Positions 28,156-40,100 of a stretch of 64,000 nt of DNA are shown in pieces. The DNA comes from Mesorhizobium japonicum MAFF 303099 (GTDB taxonomy: Bacteria > Pseudomonadota > Alphaproteobacteria > Rhizobiales > Rhizobiaceae). The stretch spans positions 5,674,001-5,738,000 of the forward strand of contig NC_002678.2 of the NCBI RefSeq assembly GCF_000009625.1. The letters are read 5' to 3'. Both the position numbers and the translations under genes were made by a program. The notes beneath the pieces were generated by a model. That model ran no database searches. It was not told the origin of the DNA and saw only the letters and a list, made by a program, of their open reading frames with translations. Each line of letters starts with the position of its first letter. The stretch's first letter is position 1.

Positions 28156-29064
28156 TCAGATCGCGGATTTGAGGTGGTCGATGAAGGCGCGCAGCTTCGG
28201 CAGGATCTGGCGCTTGCCGGGGTGATAGAGGAAGACGCCCGGCGTCGTCGCCGCGATGGTGTCCAGCACGGGTTCGAGTTTTCCCTGTTCTATCGGACCC
28301 TCGGCGACCGGTCGTGGGATCTGCGCCAGCCCAATCCCCCGCATCGCGGCCCCGAGCAACGTCGGATAGTCGTGCGCGATCAGCGGGCCTGAGACCATGG
28401 CCTCGATCGCCTCGTTGCCGTCGACGAACGTCCATGGCGCGATGGCGCCGTTCGAACGGCGCAGGCGCAGGCAGGCGTGGTTGCGCAAATCGTCGATACG
28501 CTCAGGGCGGCCATGGCGATCGAGATAGTCGGGACTGCCGACGACCACGAACCGGAAGGACGGGGTCAGCCGCACCGCCACCATGTCGGTGGCAATGAAC
28601 TGGCCGAGGCGGATGCCGGCATCGAACCCGCCGGTCGCCAGATCGACCATCTCGTCGCTCGCGGCGATCTCCAGTTCGACTTCGGGATAGGCCTGGCAGA
28701 ACGACGCAATCACCGGCTCAAGGATTAACGGCACGACGGCGCGCGGCACCGACAGGCGTAGCAGGCCGGTCGGTCGCTGGCCTATGTCACGCGCGGCCTC
28801 GCCTGCGGCGACGATCTCCTCGAAGCCAGGGCCGGCACGGTCGAGGAAGCGCTGACCGGCCTCGGTCAGGCCGACACTGCGCGTCGTGCGGACAAACAGC
28901 GCCGCGCCGATGCGGGCTTCCAGCGCACGCACCGCCTGGCTCACGGCCGACGGCGTCACCCCGAGATCGGCGGCGGCGCGGCGGAAGTTGCGGTGTCTGG
29001 CGACAGCCAGGAACACCTCGACGCCCTCCAGCGCCCCGTGCCGGATTGTGTAGTTCTGCTTCAT
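28156..29064 (-). CDS. LysR-family transcriptional regulator
   Basis: A 302-aa LysR-type regulator. The helix-turn-helix is at about 13-70 (FLAVARHRNFRRAAADLGVT, PSAVSQAVRALEARIGAALF), followed by the effector domain with GFDAGIRLGQFIATDMVAV, typical of the subgroup often found beside oxidoreductases and methyltransferases. It is divergent from the methyltransferase gene at 29142 with 77 nt between them, so that two-gene operon is the likely target. Confidence 0.9.
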   Translation of the reverse strand: MKQNYTIRHGALEGVEVFLAVARHRNFRRAAADLGVTPSAVSQAVRALEARIGAALFVRTTRSVGLTEAGQRFLDRAGPGFEEIVAAGEAARDIGQRPTGLLRLSVPRAVVPLILEPVIASFCQAYPEVELEIAASDEMVDLATGGFDAGIRLGQFIATDMVAVRLTPSFRFVVVGSPDYLDRHGRPERIDDLRNHACLRLRRSNGAIAPWTFVDGNEAIEAMVSGPLIAHDYPTLLGAAMRGIGLAQIPRPVAEGPIEQGKLEPVLDTIAATTPGVFLYHPGKRQILPKLRAFIDHLKSAI

Positions 29065-29141
29065 GGGTTGTTGTTATTACAGCGGATAGTCGAACGATGG
29101 AAGCGGGTTTAGGTAAGAGCTTGAGACAGGAGCATCTTGCC

Positions 29142-29972
29142 ATGACCGATGAACTTGATGGAGTGCGCGACCACTATCGCGCGACCGGCCTGACTGAACG
29201 GTTGAGGGCGGTACTGGCTGCCTTCGGCCCTGAGGATCGGCTTCTCACGCCGCAGCAACTGGGCACCCTCGACCAGTTTCACACCCGTGGGCTTGCCGCC
29301 ACCGCCGAGCTTGCCCAATTGGCTGACATCACCGCTGGCATGTCGGTTCTGGACGTCGGCTCGGGCGTCGGCGGGCCGGCGCGCTTCCTGGCCGCGACTT
29401 ATGGCTGCCGGGTTACCGGTGTGGATCTCAGCGAGCCTTTCGTGGATGCCGCGCGCTATCTGACCGAGCGCACGGGGCAGGGCGGGCAATTGTCGTTCCA
29501 GACCGTCAGCGCCCTTGAGCTTCCGTTCGAGGACGGCCACTTCGACATTGCGCTGCTGCAGCATGTGGCAATGAACATCTTCGACCGGGGGCGGCTCTAT
29601 CGCGAGATTCGGCGCGTACTGAAATCAGGCGGCAGGTTTGCCACCTTCGACGTGGTGCTGCGCGACGGCCAGCCGCACTATCCGCTTCCCTGGGCGCGAA
29701 CGCCGGCGACGAGCTTCCTCCTGACAGTCGACGCGACGCGTGAGGCGATCGAGCCGGCCGGCTTCCGTATGCTGGCATGGCAAGACGACACTGAGACCGC
29801 CAAGGCCTGGTTCGCACAGTTGCGGGCGTCGGGTCCGCCGCCTTCGCCAAATCTCGGCGTTGTGATGGGGCCGGACTTCGCCGAGCTTACCGCCAATTTG
29901 GGACGAAATCTCATGCAAGGCCGGCTCGGCATCCTGACCGCGGTGTTCGAGGCCGCATCGACCAACAGCTGA
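29142..29972 (+). CDS. SAM-dependent methyltransferase, class I
   Basis: A 276-aa class I methyltransferase. The start at 29142 (MTDELDGVRDHYRATGLTER) has AGGAG about 14 nt upstream. SAM-binding motif I is VLDVGSGVGGPARFLAATYG (about 68-87), followed by GVDLSEPFV and the motif IV/post-I region LPFEDGHFDIALLQHVAMNI. It resembles UbiE/sarcosine-type small-molecule methyltransferases; the acceptor is unknown. It is followed 12 nt later by a membrane-protein gene. Confidence 0.88.
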   Translation: MTDELDGVRDHYRATGLTERLRAVLAAFGPEDRLLTPQQLGTLDQFHTRGLAATAELAQLADITAGMSVLDVGSGVGGPARFLAATYGCRVTGVDLSEPFVDAARYLTERTGQGGQLSFQTVSALELPFEDGHFDIALLQHVAMNIFDRGRLYREIRRVLKSGGRFATFDVVLRDGQPHYPLPWARTPATSFLLTVDATREAIEPAGFRMLAWQDDTETAKAWFAQLRASGPPPSPNLGVVMGPDFAELTANLGRNLMQGRLGILTAVFEAASTNS

Positions 29973-29984
29973 CAGGAGACCGCA

Positions 29985-30509
29985 ATGTCGACGGAACCCC
30001 TTTTTCAGACCCATCTCGTTCTCGGCTATGTCGCGTGGCTGCTTTGCTTCAGTGCGTACATCTGGCCCTGGCTGAGCTCGATGGACGGGGTTGCGGCGCA
30101 GCGCGCCATTGCCACCCTGCACAGTTTCCGCTTCTTTGGGCTCGTCTTCATCCTTCCGGGCGTCGTCAGCCCTGACCTGCCCGCCAACTTCGCCGCCTTT
30201 GCAGCTTATGGCGACTTCGCAACAGGGGTGCTGGCCATGCTGGCGCTGTTTACCGTGAGGATACGCCCGCTTTTCTGGCTCTTCGTCGTCGCCTTCAATA
30301 TCGTTGGGACAGTCGACCTCATCGTCGACTATTACCTCGCTATCCAGGCCGACCTTCCTGCCCATGCAGGATTGTTTGGCGCCACCTACGCCATCCCGGT
30401 CATCTATGTGCCGCTGCTGATGATCACGCACGCCGCCGCGTTCTATTTTCTGGCACGTCCGCGCCAGAGGGCGCCCCGTGCGATCAAGGACGAGGCCACC
30501 GCTTCCTAG
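29985..30509 (+). CDS. Multi-pass membrane protein, unknown
   Basis: A 174-aa hydrophobic protein with about five predicted transmembrane segments (for example LGYVAWLLCFSAYIWPWL, FFGLVFILPGVV and YAIPVIYVPLLMITHAAAFY) and a basic C-terminal tail. It starts at an ATG with CAGGAG upstream and lies 12 nt after the methyltransferase gene, so the two are cotranscribed. I recognise no named family. Confidence 0.75.
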   Translation: MSTEPLFQTHLVLGYVAWLLCFSAYIWPWLSSMDGVAAQRAIATLHSFRFFGLVFILPGVVSPDLPANFAAFAAYGDFATGVLAMLALFTVRIRPLFWLFVVAFNIVGTVDLIVDYYLAIQADLPAHAGLFGATYAIPVIYVPLLMITHAAAFYFLARPRQRAPRAIKDEATAS

Positions 30510-30599
30510 GTCATCATCTGGGAGTGTGCGGTGATCGCAAACTCGTAATCGCAGTGGACCTGTCGGTCCCGGACTCTGTGACGCCTGGCTGGTCGCTTC

Positions 30600-31508
30600 T
30601 CACGCGGCCAACACCGCCGCGCCGAGGCTGCGAATGATCTTGGCGAGTTCGACACATTCGCCGTGCCTTGCATTGTTGCGCCGCCAGGCGAGGCAGATCA
30701 TGCGCTGCGGCATCGGCTCCTGGAACGGTACGATCTTGAGGTCGGGGATGGTGCCGGCGGGGCCGGTCGCCATTTCGGGGATCAGCGTGACCCCGAGCCC
30801 GTGCGCCACCATCTGCAACAGCGTGGTCAGGCTGGTGGCGCCATAACTGGCCATCGCTACCGGCCGCACATTGCCGCAGACGGCGAGCGCCTGTTCGCGC
30901 AGGCAATGGCCTTCTTCCAGCAGCATAAGCCTTTCCAGCGCCGGGCTTTCGGGCGGGACCGGCGGCGAGGCGAAGGCCGGGTCGCCAGCCGGCACGGCAA
31001 GGAAGAACCGGTCCGAAAACAACGCCTCGGCGATCAGGCCTGGATGATCGAGCGGAAGCGCGGCGATAAAGGCGTCGAGCTTGCGCGAGGCTATGTCATC
31101 GACCAGCGAGGTAGTGACCGCCTCGCGCAATTCGAGCAGCAGGGCCGGGAAATGCTTTTTCAGTTCGGGCAAAGCGCGTGGCAGGAGATACGGCGCGACG
31201 GTCGGAATGATGCCCAGCCGGAAGCGTCCCTCCATCGCTGTGCGGCCGCGCCTGGCCGTCGTTTCGACGTCGCGTATGTCGGCGAGGATGCGTTCGATGC
31301 GCGGCAAAAGCGCGATCGCCTCGTCAGTCATGCGCACCGACTTGCCGCCGCGTTCGAAGAGCCGGCAGTTCAGCCGTTGCTCCATCTCCGCGATCTGCGA
31401 GGACAGTGCCGGCTGGCTGACGCCGGCCAGTTTTGCCGCACGGCCGAAATGCAGCGTCTGCGCCAGCGCGTCGAAATAATGCATCTGGCGAACTGTCAAT
31501 CCGATCAT
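30600..31508 (-). CDS. oxyR: Hydrogen peroxide sensor OxyR
   Basis: A 302-aa LysR-family redox regulator. The HTH is at about 5-62 and the effector domain follows. The two redox cysteines are present as Cys202 and Cys211 in HCLREQALAVC, nine residues apart as in E. coli Cys199/Cys208; peroxide should convert them to a disulfide and activate the protein. It is divergent from katG with 153 nt between, the usual rhizobial arrangement. A dyad close to ATA-N9-TAT (31505-31519) overlaps its own start region and may be its binding site. Confidence 0.94.
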   Translation of the reverse strand: MIGLTVRQMHYFDALAQTLHFGRAAKLAGVSQPALSSQIAEMEQRLNCRLFERGGKSVRMTDEAIALLPRIERILADIRDVETTARRGRTAMEGRFRLGIIPTVAPYLLPRALPELKKHFPALLLELREAVTTSLVDDIASRKLDAFIAALPLDHPGLIAEALFSDRFFLAVPAGDPAFASPPVPPESPALERLMLLEEGHCLREQALAVCGNVRPVAMASYGATSLTTLLQMVAHGLGVTLIPEMATGPAGTIPDLKIVPFQEPMPQRMICLAWRRNNARHGECVELAKIIRSLGAAVLAA

Positions 31509-31529
31509 AAGAAAATCCTATCGAAATGA

Positions 31530-33860
<2,331 letters not shown>

Positions 33861-33884
33861 TCCAGACAAAGCTCTATCCAACAA

Positions 33885-33914
33885 AAAAGGCGCGGGCCGT
33901 GACCCGCGCCTTTT
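33885..33914. terminator. Bidirectional terminator between katG and aqpZ
   Basis: Perfect 12-bp arms, AAAAGGCGCGGG (33885-33896) and CCCGCGCCTTTT (33903-33914), around a 6-nt loop. A/T runs on both sides let it serve the convergent genes katG and aqpZ. Confidence 0.9.
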
Positions 33915-33930
33915 GCATTCAGGCGTTCGA

Positions 33931-34608
33931 TCAATCCTTCTCGAAGATGCGTGCCTTGGCGACGACGCCGGCGATGGCGCCGCCGATCAGCGGGGCGACG
34001 ATGAACAGCCAGAGCTGGCTGAGCGCGGCACCGCCGGTGAACAGAGCCGGGCCGATGGAGCGGGCCGGATTGACCGAGGTGCCGGTGACCGGGATCATGG
34101 CGAAGTGAATGCCGGCCAGCGTCAGGCCGATGACCAGGCCGGCAAACGCCGTCGAGTGCTTTTCAGCGGTAACGCCGAGGATCACCGTGACGAAGGTGAA
34201 GGTGCCGATCAGTTCCCACAGGAAGGCCGAGCTCATGCCCCATTTCGTCTCGTCCCAGCCATTGGCGCCGAAACCGCCGGTGTGGCCGCCGGCCTGGCCG
34301 GAAACAATGATCCACAGCGCCAGCGAAGCCAGGATGGCGCCAATGATCTGCGCGATCCAGTAGGGGATGACGTCCTTGGCCGGCAGCCGGCCGGCGAGGA
34401 AGACGCCGAGTGTCACCGCCGGATTGAGATGTGCGCCCGAAATCGGGCCGATCGCATAGGCCGCGGCGATGAGGCCGATGCCGAATGCCAGACCGATACC
34501 TTCCTGGCCGAGCGGCAGCGCGCCGCCGAAGCCGCCCGTCACCACCGACGCCGTGCCGATGAACACCAACAGAAATGTGCCTAGAACTTCAGCCAGATAA
34601 GTTTTCAT
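33931..34608 (-). CDS. aqpZ: Aquaporin Z
   Basis: A 225-aa water channel of the MIP family in the inner membrane. Six hydrophobic segments are visible, and both pore-lining NPA boxes are present: ISGAHLNPAVTLGVFLAGRL and GTSVNPARSIGPALF. It starts with EVLGTFLLVFIGTASVV, typical of AqpZ. The Arg after the second NPA, part of the selectivity filter, is kept. It is convergent with katG across a shared terminator. Confidence 0.95.
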   Translation of the reverse strand: MKTYLAEVLGTFLLVFIGTASVVTGGFGGALPLGQEGIGLAFGIGLIAAAYAIGPISGAHLNPAVTLGVFLAGRLPAKDVIPYWIAQIIGAILASLALWIIVSGQAGGHTGGFGANGWDETKWGMSSAFLWELIGTFTFVTVILGVTAEKHSTAFAGLVIGLTLAGIHFAMIPVTGTSVNPARSIGPALFTGGAALSQLWLFIVAPLIGGAIAGVVAKARIFEKD

Positions 34609-34910
34609 TGCCCTCTCCTCGTAGCGATCCGCCGGTCCGCGTTTTCCGCGCCGCGAATCATGGCGTTAAGAGTATTCCCAACGGAAAAACTTGGAAAGCA
34701 GAGCGGTTGCGCCACAAACCGTGCTTGCGGTTGCCAGTCGTGAACATTAGAGACCTTGCATCTATTGATCGATCTGCTGTTGCCGGCCCGCGATATTTAT
34801 CGATCGGACAGATTTCAGGCGGCCTCTTCGTCGCGTGACGGAGCGGGGTTCAATCCGGACGCGAAAGGCTCTAAGAGCAGGCGATAAATCTCGATTTGAT
34901 GGAATGATCA
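34609..34910. other. Divergent intergenic region, aqpZ / RsmB-type gene
   Basis: 302 nt between divergent genes, presumably holding both promoters. I see an AT-richer patch around 34745-34810 with two GATCGAT-type motifs (ATTGATCGATC and TTATCGATCGG) but no clear terminator, small RNA or ORF. Confidence 0.5.
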
Positions 34911-36200
34911 ATGCGACTGGGCGGACGGCTGGCAGCGGCCATCGAAGTGCTGGAGGACATTGGCCGGCGTCACCGGCCGGTGGCCGATGCGCTGAAGGAT
35001 TGGGGCCTGTCACACCGCTTCGCCGGCGGCGGTGATCGCGCGGCGATCGGCAACATCGTCTACGACGCGCTGCGCCACAAACGCTCCGCCGGATGGCTGC
35101 TCGGCGAAGACACGCCGCGCGCCGTCGGCTTCGGCGCATTGCTGCTCGAATGGGGCCACACGGCGCAGTCGCTCAACGACGCGCTCGACGGCGACAAGTT
35201 CGCGCCGCCGCTGCTCAGCGCCACCGAGCTGCAGACGATCGCCGGTCGCGGGCTTGCCGACGCGCCGCTCGCGGTGCGCGCCGATATACCCGATTGGTGT
35301 GAACCGCTTTTCGAACGGGCTTTTGGCGAGGCATGGGTCGGGGAGGGCGCGGCGCTGGCGACGCGCCCGCCGCTCGACATAAGGGTCAACACGCTGCAAG
35401 CCGATCGCGCCAGGGTGCTCAAGGAACTGGCCGATACAGGGGCGCAAGCCGCGCGGATCGCGCCGCTCGGCATCCGCATTCCGCCCATCGATGGCGACGG
35501 CAGACACCCGAACGTGCAAGCCGAGCCCGCCTTCCAGAAGGGCTGGTTCGAGGTCCAGGACGAGGGCTCGCAAATAGCGGCGACACTTGCCGGTGCCGAG
35601 GCCGGCATGCAGGTGCTCGACTTTTGCGCCGGCGCCGGCGGCAAGACGCTGGCACTGTCGGCTGCGATGGACAATCGCGGCCAGATATTTGCCCATGATG
35701 CCGAAAAGGCGCGGCTGGCGCCAATCTTCGACCGCATCCGCCGCTCGGAAAACCGCAACGTCCAGGTCGTCACCAAGCCGGCCGAACTCGCTCCGCTCTC
35801 CAATCACATGGACATCGTGCTGGTCGACGCGCCTTGCACCGGCAGCGGCACCTGGCGGCGCCGTCCCGATGCCAAATGGCGGCTGACGCAAAGGCAGCTC
35901 GATGCCCGCAAGGGCGAGCAGTCGGCGATCCTCGATGCGGCACAAGCCTATGTCAAACCCGGCGGCCTGCTGGTCTACATCACCTGCTCGGTATTCTCCG
36001 AGGAGAATGGCGAGCAGATCGCCACGTTCCGCGACCGCGACAGCCGTTTTGTTCCAGTCGACCACCGTGCACTGTGGGACAGCCATTTTCCGGGCCACGA
36101 GGCGGCCGCGCGGATCGGTTCTGCCGGCGATATCTCGCTGTCGCCATTGCTGAGCGGAACGGACGGGTTTTATTTCTGCGCGCTGCGCCGGGCCAACTGA
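34911..36200 (+). CDS. RsmB/NOP2-family RNA (cytosine-5)-methyltransferase
   Basis: A 429-aa rRNA m5C methyltransferase, most likely for 16S rRNA. An N-terminal NusB/RsmB-like helical part (about 1-130) precedes the catalytic domain. SAM motif I is VLDFCAGAGGKTLALSAAMD; motif IV has the catalytic Cys in DAPCTGSGTWRRRPD and motif VI the releasing Cys in ITCSVFSEENGEQ. RsmB itself is the best-known relative; the exact target base is not certain. It precedes a thioesterase gene on the same strand. Confidence 0.92.
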   Translation: MRLGGRLAAAIEVLEDIGRRHRPVADALKDWGLSHRFAGGGDRAAIGNIVYDALRHKRSAGWLLGEDTPRAVGFGALLLEWGHTAQSLNDALDGDKFAPPLLSATELQTIAGRGLADAPLAVRADIPDWCEPLFERAFGEAWVGEGAALATRPPLDIRVNTLQADRARVLKELADTGAQAARIAPLGIRIPPIDGDGRHPNVQAEPAFQKGWFEVQDEGSQIAATLAGAEAGMQVLDFCAGAGGKTLALSAAMDNRGQIFAHDAEKARLAPIFDRIRRSENRNVQVVTKPAELAPLSNHMDIVLVDAPCTGSGTWRRRPDAKWRLTQRQLDARKGEQSAILDAAQAYVKPGGLLVYITCSVFSEENGEQIATFRDRDSRFVPVDHRALWDSHFPGHEAAARIGSAGDISLSPLLSGTDGFYFCALRRAN

Positions 36201-36325
36201 GCCGGCCGGATCGCCAATGTCTCCACATGGCGGCCGACGGGCGAATTGTTGCAGTGCAGCAATTGCGATTGCCTGCCGCCCATCCCTCTGCAATAAGCTT
36301 TGCCAGACAAACGAAGGCAATTGCG

Positions 36326-36784
36326 ATGGCAGCAAAGATCGTACCGGCTCCCGATTATGAGGATCGCGTCAGGGCGTCCTTCGCGCGCCAGCAGGCGATG
36401 GCGACGATCGGCGCCGAGCTGACACTGGTGACGCCCGGCATCATCGAGATCGAGATGCCCTATTCGGCGGCGCTCACCCAGCAGCATGGCTTCCTGCATG
36501 CCGGCGTCATCTCGACGGCGCTGGACTCGGCCTGCGGCTACGCGGCCTTTTCGCTGATGCCGGAAAATTCCGGCGTGCTGACCATCGAATTCAAGGTCAA
36601 CCTTCTGGCGCCGGGCAGGGGCGAACGGTTCCTATTCCGAGGCTCGGTGACCAAGCCCGGCCGCACCATCATCGTCGCCGATGGCCAGGCCTACGCCTTC
36701 GCCGCCGACGGCGAGGCCAAGCTCATCGCCACCATGACGGGAACGATGATGACGGTGGTTGGGCGGGATGGGATAGCGGGGTGA
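36326..36784 (+). CDS. PaaI-family hotdog thioesterase
   Basis: A 152-aa hotdog-fold protein predicted to hydrolyse acyl-CoA thioesters. The start at 36326 (MAAKIVPAPDYEDRVRASFA) has GAAGG about 9 nt upstream; the frame is open further back but overlaps the methyltransferase gene. The family motif is QQHGFLHAGVISTALDSACG, with the HG and Asp residues typical of PaaI. It overlaps the next gene by one nt at TGATG, so the pair is coupled. Confidence 0.88.
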   Translation: MAAKIVPAPDYEDRVRASFARQQAMATIGAELTLVTPGIIEIEMPYSAALTQQHGFLHAGVISTALDSACGYAAFSLMPENSGVLTIEFKVNLLAPGRGERFLFRGSVTKPGRTIIVADGQAYAFAADGEAKLIATMTGTMMTVVGRDGIAG

Positions 36785-37419
36785 TGGCCAACATTACAAG
36801 AATTGGCGGCAAGGACGTCCTCTTCGTCATGGCGGCGCAGGCCGAATATGGCCCGCATCTGCAAAAACTGTTCACGCCGCTGATGACGGGCGTCGGTCCG
36901 GTCGAGGCAGCCGTCCGGGTCGGCGCGGAACTGTCCTGGCTGAAGTCGCAGCAGGCGTTGCCGGACCTTGTCGTCTCGCTCGGCTCAGCCGGTAGCCGGA
37001 CCCTGGAACAGACGGAAATCTATCAGGCCGTCTCCGTCAGCTATCGCGACATCGATGCCTCGCCCTTGGGTTTCGAAAGGGGCGCGACCCCTTTTCTTGA
37101 CCTGCCGGTCACCGCGCCGCTGCCGTTTCGTATTCCCGAAATCAAGCAGGCCACGCTGTCGACCGGCGGCGCCATCATCACCGGCGCTGCCTATGATGCA
37201 ATCGCGGCCGACATGGTCGACATGGAAACCTTCGCCTGCCTGCGCGCCTGCCAGCTGTTCGATGTGCCCCTGATCGGTCTGCGCGGCATTTCCGACGGCG
37301 CGGCCGATCTCAGGCATGTCGGCGACTGGACCGAATATCTCCATGTTATCGACGAAAAGCTGGCCGACGCCGTCATGCGGCTCGAACAGGCGATCGGCTC
37401 AGGCCTGCTCGGCATCTGA
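36784..37419 (+). CDS. 5'-Methylthioadenosine/S-adenosylhomocysteine nucleosidase
   Basis: A 211-aa nucleoside phosphorylase-family hydrolase that removes adenine from methylthioadenosine or S-adenosylhomocysteine. It starts at the ATG at 36784 within TGATG, overlapping the thioesterase stop. Features are VMAAQAEYGPHL with the N-terminal catalytic Glu, GVGPVEAAVRVG, VDMETFACLRAC with the ribose-binding Met-Glu, and LRGISDGAA with the catalytic Asp. It overlaps the convergent gene at 37399-37749 by 21 nt. Confidence 0.88.
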   Translation: MANITRIGGKDVLFVMAAQAEYGPHLQKLFTPLMTGVGPVEAAVRVGAELSWLKSQQALPDLVVSLGSAGSRTLEQTEIYQAVSVSYRDIDASPLGFERGATPFLDLPVTAPLPFRIPEIKQATLSTGGAIITGAAYDAIAADMVDMETFACLRACQLFDVPLIGLRGISDGAADLRHVGDWTEYLHVIDEKLADAVMRLEQAIGSGLLGI

Positions 37420-37749
37420 GCGCAACCAGGTCAAGCCGCGAAGGCTCTCCGGGTCGCCGAAATCGATGCGCAAGATGCGCCCGCGCACAATGCCGGCCGC
37501 ATCGACATAGTCGATAGCTCCCGGTGTGTGATCGAGTTTCCAGGAGCCGGTTGGGCCGTCCTGCCATTCGACCTTGTAGCCATCGTCCTGCAGCGTCCAA
37601 AGTCCGTGGAAACGGGTGCCGTCCGGCAACAGCAAATGCGCCCGGTCCGTGGTTTCGTAGTGGATGAAGGCGCTCTTGCCGCCCATGTCGACCACATGCG
37701 TGGTGCCGATCATGATAATGGCCAGCGTGTCCTTGTTCAGAATTGTCAT
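37399..37749 (-). CDS. Small conserved hypothetical protein
   Basis: A 116-aa soluble protein, predicted beta-rich (LLLPDGTRFHGLWTLQDDGY, KVEWQDGPTGSWKLDHTPG), with no signal peptide and no family I can name. It is divergent from a MarR gene, and one MarR-type palindrome (37800-37814) lies 50 nt upstream of its start, so the regulator may control it. The 3' end overlaps the nucleosidase gene by 21 nt. Confidence 0.65.
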   Translation of the reverse strand: MTILNKDTLAIIMIGTTHVVDMGGKSAFIHYETTDRAHLLLPDGTRFHGLWTLQDDGYKVEWQDGPTGSWKLDHTPGAIDYVDAAGIVRGRILRIDFGDPESLRGLTWLRSDAEQA

Positions 37750-37799
37750 TATCCCTATCCAAAGGTTTGAGTTCGAAAGCGCTCGACGCGAGCAAGGTC

Positions 37800-37851
37800 G
37801 TCAAGTATCTTGACTATATGGAGTCGCGACAAAGTGGTCAAGGAGCTTGAC
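37800..37851. promoter_or_regulatory. Two GTCAAG-N3-CTTGAC palindromes, MarR operators
   Basis: GTCAAGTATCTTGAC at 37800-37814 and GTCAAGGAGCTTGAC at 37837-37851 have identical 6-bp arms and a 3-nt centre, 37 nt apart centre to centre. The first lies between the divergent promoters; the second covers codons 2-6 of the MarR gene. They probably bind that regulator. Confidence 0.7.
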
Positions 37852-38316
37852 GAAAAAACCGAAGCGCTTCCCGATCACGTCGGCTGGCGCCTGTGGCAGG
37901 CAAGCCGTGCCTGGCAGGCCGAATTCGCTGCCGCGATGCGCACAGCCGGCCACGGCTGGTTCACCGAAGCGCGCGCAGGGCTGCTGGGACATATCCCACG
38001 CGGCGGCATTCGTCAGGCGGCGCTGATCGAGCGCTCGGCAATCTCCAAGCAGGCGGTCCAACAATTGCTCGACGGGCTGGAGGCGGAGGGCGTGGTGCAG
38101 CGTCTCCCCGACCCGCGGGACGGGCGCGGCAAGCTTGTCGGCTACACGCGCAAAGGTCTGGATGCCTTGCGTGACGGCGACCGCATCAAGCTCCAGATCG
38201 AGCATGGCTACATCGAGCGCATCGGCCAGCAGCGGTTCGCGGCGCTGATGGATGCATTGCGGACACTCGATGCCGGGCAGGCGGACGCCGGCGATAAAAA
38301 GGCCGGCGTTCAGTGA
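37834..38316 (+). CDS. MarR-family transcriptional regulator
   Basis: About 160 aa. I start at the GTG at 37834, where GGAG lies 10 nt upstream; an in-frame TTG at 37810 has no ribosome site and falls inside an operator. The winged helix is at about 55-110, with SAISKQAVQQLLDGLEAEG as recognition helix and LPDPRDGRGKLVGYTRKG as the wing. Helices at both ends should form the dimer. Two matching palindromes at its promoter and start suggest autorepression. The ligand is unknown. Confidence 0.85.
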   Translation: MVKELDEKTEALPDHVGWRLWQASRAWQAEFAAAMRTAGHGWFTEARAGLLGHIPRGGIRQAALIERSAISKQAVQQLLDGLEAEGVVQRLPDPRDGRGKLVGYTRKGLDALRDGDRIKLQIEHGYIERIGQQRFAALMDALRTLDAGQADAGDKKAGVQ

Positions 38317-38372
38317 ACAGCGCGGCTTTGTAACCCATTGCGTCGACTCATTTCTTTCTCTAAACGCTCGCC

Positions 38373-39935
38373 ATGAAAACAGCCAATCATCCCGACACCG
38401 TCCTGATTGTCGATTTCGGCAGCCAGTTTACGCAGCTCATCGCCCGCCGCATCCGCGAGGCCGGCGTGTTTTCCGAGATCGTGCCGTTCCAATCGGCCGA
38501 AGCCGCGTTCAAGCGCATCAATCCCAAAGCCGTCATCCTGTCCGGCGGCCCGGCTTCGACGTCCGATATCGGCAGCCCGCGTGCGCCGCAGATCGTCTTC
38601 GATGCCGGGGTGCCGGTGCTTGGCATCTGCTATGGCCAGATGGCCATGTGCGTGCAGATGGGCGGTGTCGCCGAAAGCTCCAACCATCGCGAGTTCGGCC
38701 GCGCTTTCGTCGAAATCGAGAAGGACAGCCCGCTGTTCGAGGGCCTGTGGGCCACCGGCCAGCGCCATCAGGTGTGGATGAGCCATGGCGACCGGGTCAT
38801 CGCCTTGCCTCCGGGTTTTCAGGTTTTCGGCAAGTCGGAAAGCTCGCCCTTCGCCATTTTCGGCAATGTCGAGCGCAAGATGTACGGCATCATGTTCCAT
38901 CCGGAAGTGGTGCACACGCCCGACGGCGCCCGGCTGCTCAGGAACTTCGTCCACAACATCGCCGGCATCGAGGGCGACTGGACGATGCGCGCCTACCGCG
39001 AACACGCGGTCGAGGCGATCCGCAAGCAGGTCGGCAAGGGCAAGGTCATCTGCGCGCTGTCGGGCGGTGTGGATTCCTCGGTCGCGGCGCTTTTGATCCA
39101 CGAGGCGGTTGGCGACCAGCTCACCTGCATCCTCGTCGACCATGGCCTGATGCGCAAGGACGAGGCGGCGGGCGTGGTGGCGATGTTCCGCCAGCACTAC
39201 AACCTGCCGCTGATCCTGGTCGATGCTTCGGAAAAATTCATCTCGGCGCTGGAAGGCGAGGTTGACCCCGAGAAGAAGCGCAAGACCATCGGCCGGCTGT
39301 TCATCGAAGTGTTCGAGGAGGAAGCCAAAAAGCTCGGCGGCGCCGACTTCCTGGCGCAAGGCACGCTCTATCCCGACGTCATCGAAAGTGTCTCCTTCAC
39401 CGGCGGCCCGTCGGTGACCATCAAGTCGCACCACAATGTGGGCGGCCTGCCCGAGCGCATGAACATGCAATTGGTCGAGCCGCTGCGCGAACTGTTCAAG
39501 GACGAGGTGAGGGCGCTCGGCAAGGAGCTCGGCCTGCCCGAAAGCTTCATCGGTCGCCATCCGTTCCCAGGTCCAGGCCTTGCCATACGCTGCCCGGGCG
39601 GCATCACGCGCGAGAAGTTGGAGATTCTGCGCGAGGCCGACGCCATCTATCTCGACGAGATCCGCAAGGCCGGCCTCTACGACGCCATCTGGCAGGCCTT
39701 CGCCGTGCTCTTGCCGGTGCAGACCGTCGGCGTGATGGGCGACGGCCGCACCTACGAATTCGTCTGCGCGCTGCGCGCCGTCACCTCGGTCGACGGCATG
39801 ACGGCGGATTTCTACCACTACGACATGGCCTTCCTGGGTGCCGCCGCCACACGCATCATCAACGAGGTCCGTGGCATCAACCGCGTCGTCTACGACGTCA
39901 CGTCGAAGCCGCCTGGCACGATCGAGTGGGAATGA
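38373..39935 (+). CDS. guaA: GMP synthase (glutamine-hydrolysing)
   Basis: A 520-aa enzyme converting XMP to GMP in purine synthesis. The class I amidotransferase domain has the nucleophile in [11 protein letters not shown] and FHPEVVHTP; the ATP-pyrophosphatase domain has [13 protein letters not shown]; the C-terminal dimerisation domain ends in GTIEWE. The gene is complete. Its 3' end is a classic attachment site for integrative elements, and an integrase gene follows 293 nt downstream here, so the last codons may be an element-supplied attL copy. Confidence 0.97.
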   Translation: MKTANHPDTVLIVDFGSQFTQLIARRIREAGVFSEIVPFQSAEAAFKRINPKAVILSGGPASTSDIGSPRAPQIVFDAGVPVLGICYGQMAMCVQMGGVAESSNHREFGRAFVEIEKDSPLFEGLWATGQRHQVWMSHGDRVIALPPGFQVFGKSESSPFAIFGNVERKMYGIMFHPEVVHTPDGARLLRNFVHNIAGIEGDWTMRAYREHAVEAIRKQVGKGKVICALSGGVDSSVAALLIHEAVGDQLTCILVDHGLMRKDEAAGVVAMFRQHYNLPLILVDASEKFISALEGEVDPEKKRKTIGRLFIEVFEEEAKKLGGADFLAQGTLYPDVIESVSFTGGPSVTIKSHHNVGGLPERMNMQLVEPLRELFKDEVRALGKELGLPESFIGRHPFPGPGLAIRCPGGITREKLEILREADAIYLDEIRKAGLYDAIWQAFAVLLPVQTVGVMGDGRTYEFVCALRAVTSVDGMTADFYHYDMAFLGAAATRIINEVRGINRVVYDVTSKPPGTIEWE

Positions 39936-40100
39936 TTCAGACCCACTCAAACGCCGCCGAAAATACGCCAATCTGCGACGTAACGCACTGAATACAAATA
40001 TAAATCCTTTCAGGGACAATCAGCGACAATCGGCACGCAGCGATTGCCTTCGACGGACCGCTTGACGGACCTTCCGCATATTGCCCACCCGAATTTTTCA

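Noticed and set aside
38310..40019. A 569-codon open frame antisense to guaA running into the integration site
   Set aside because: guaA is complete and conserved on the plus strand; the antisense product has shadow composition.
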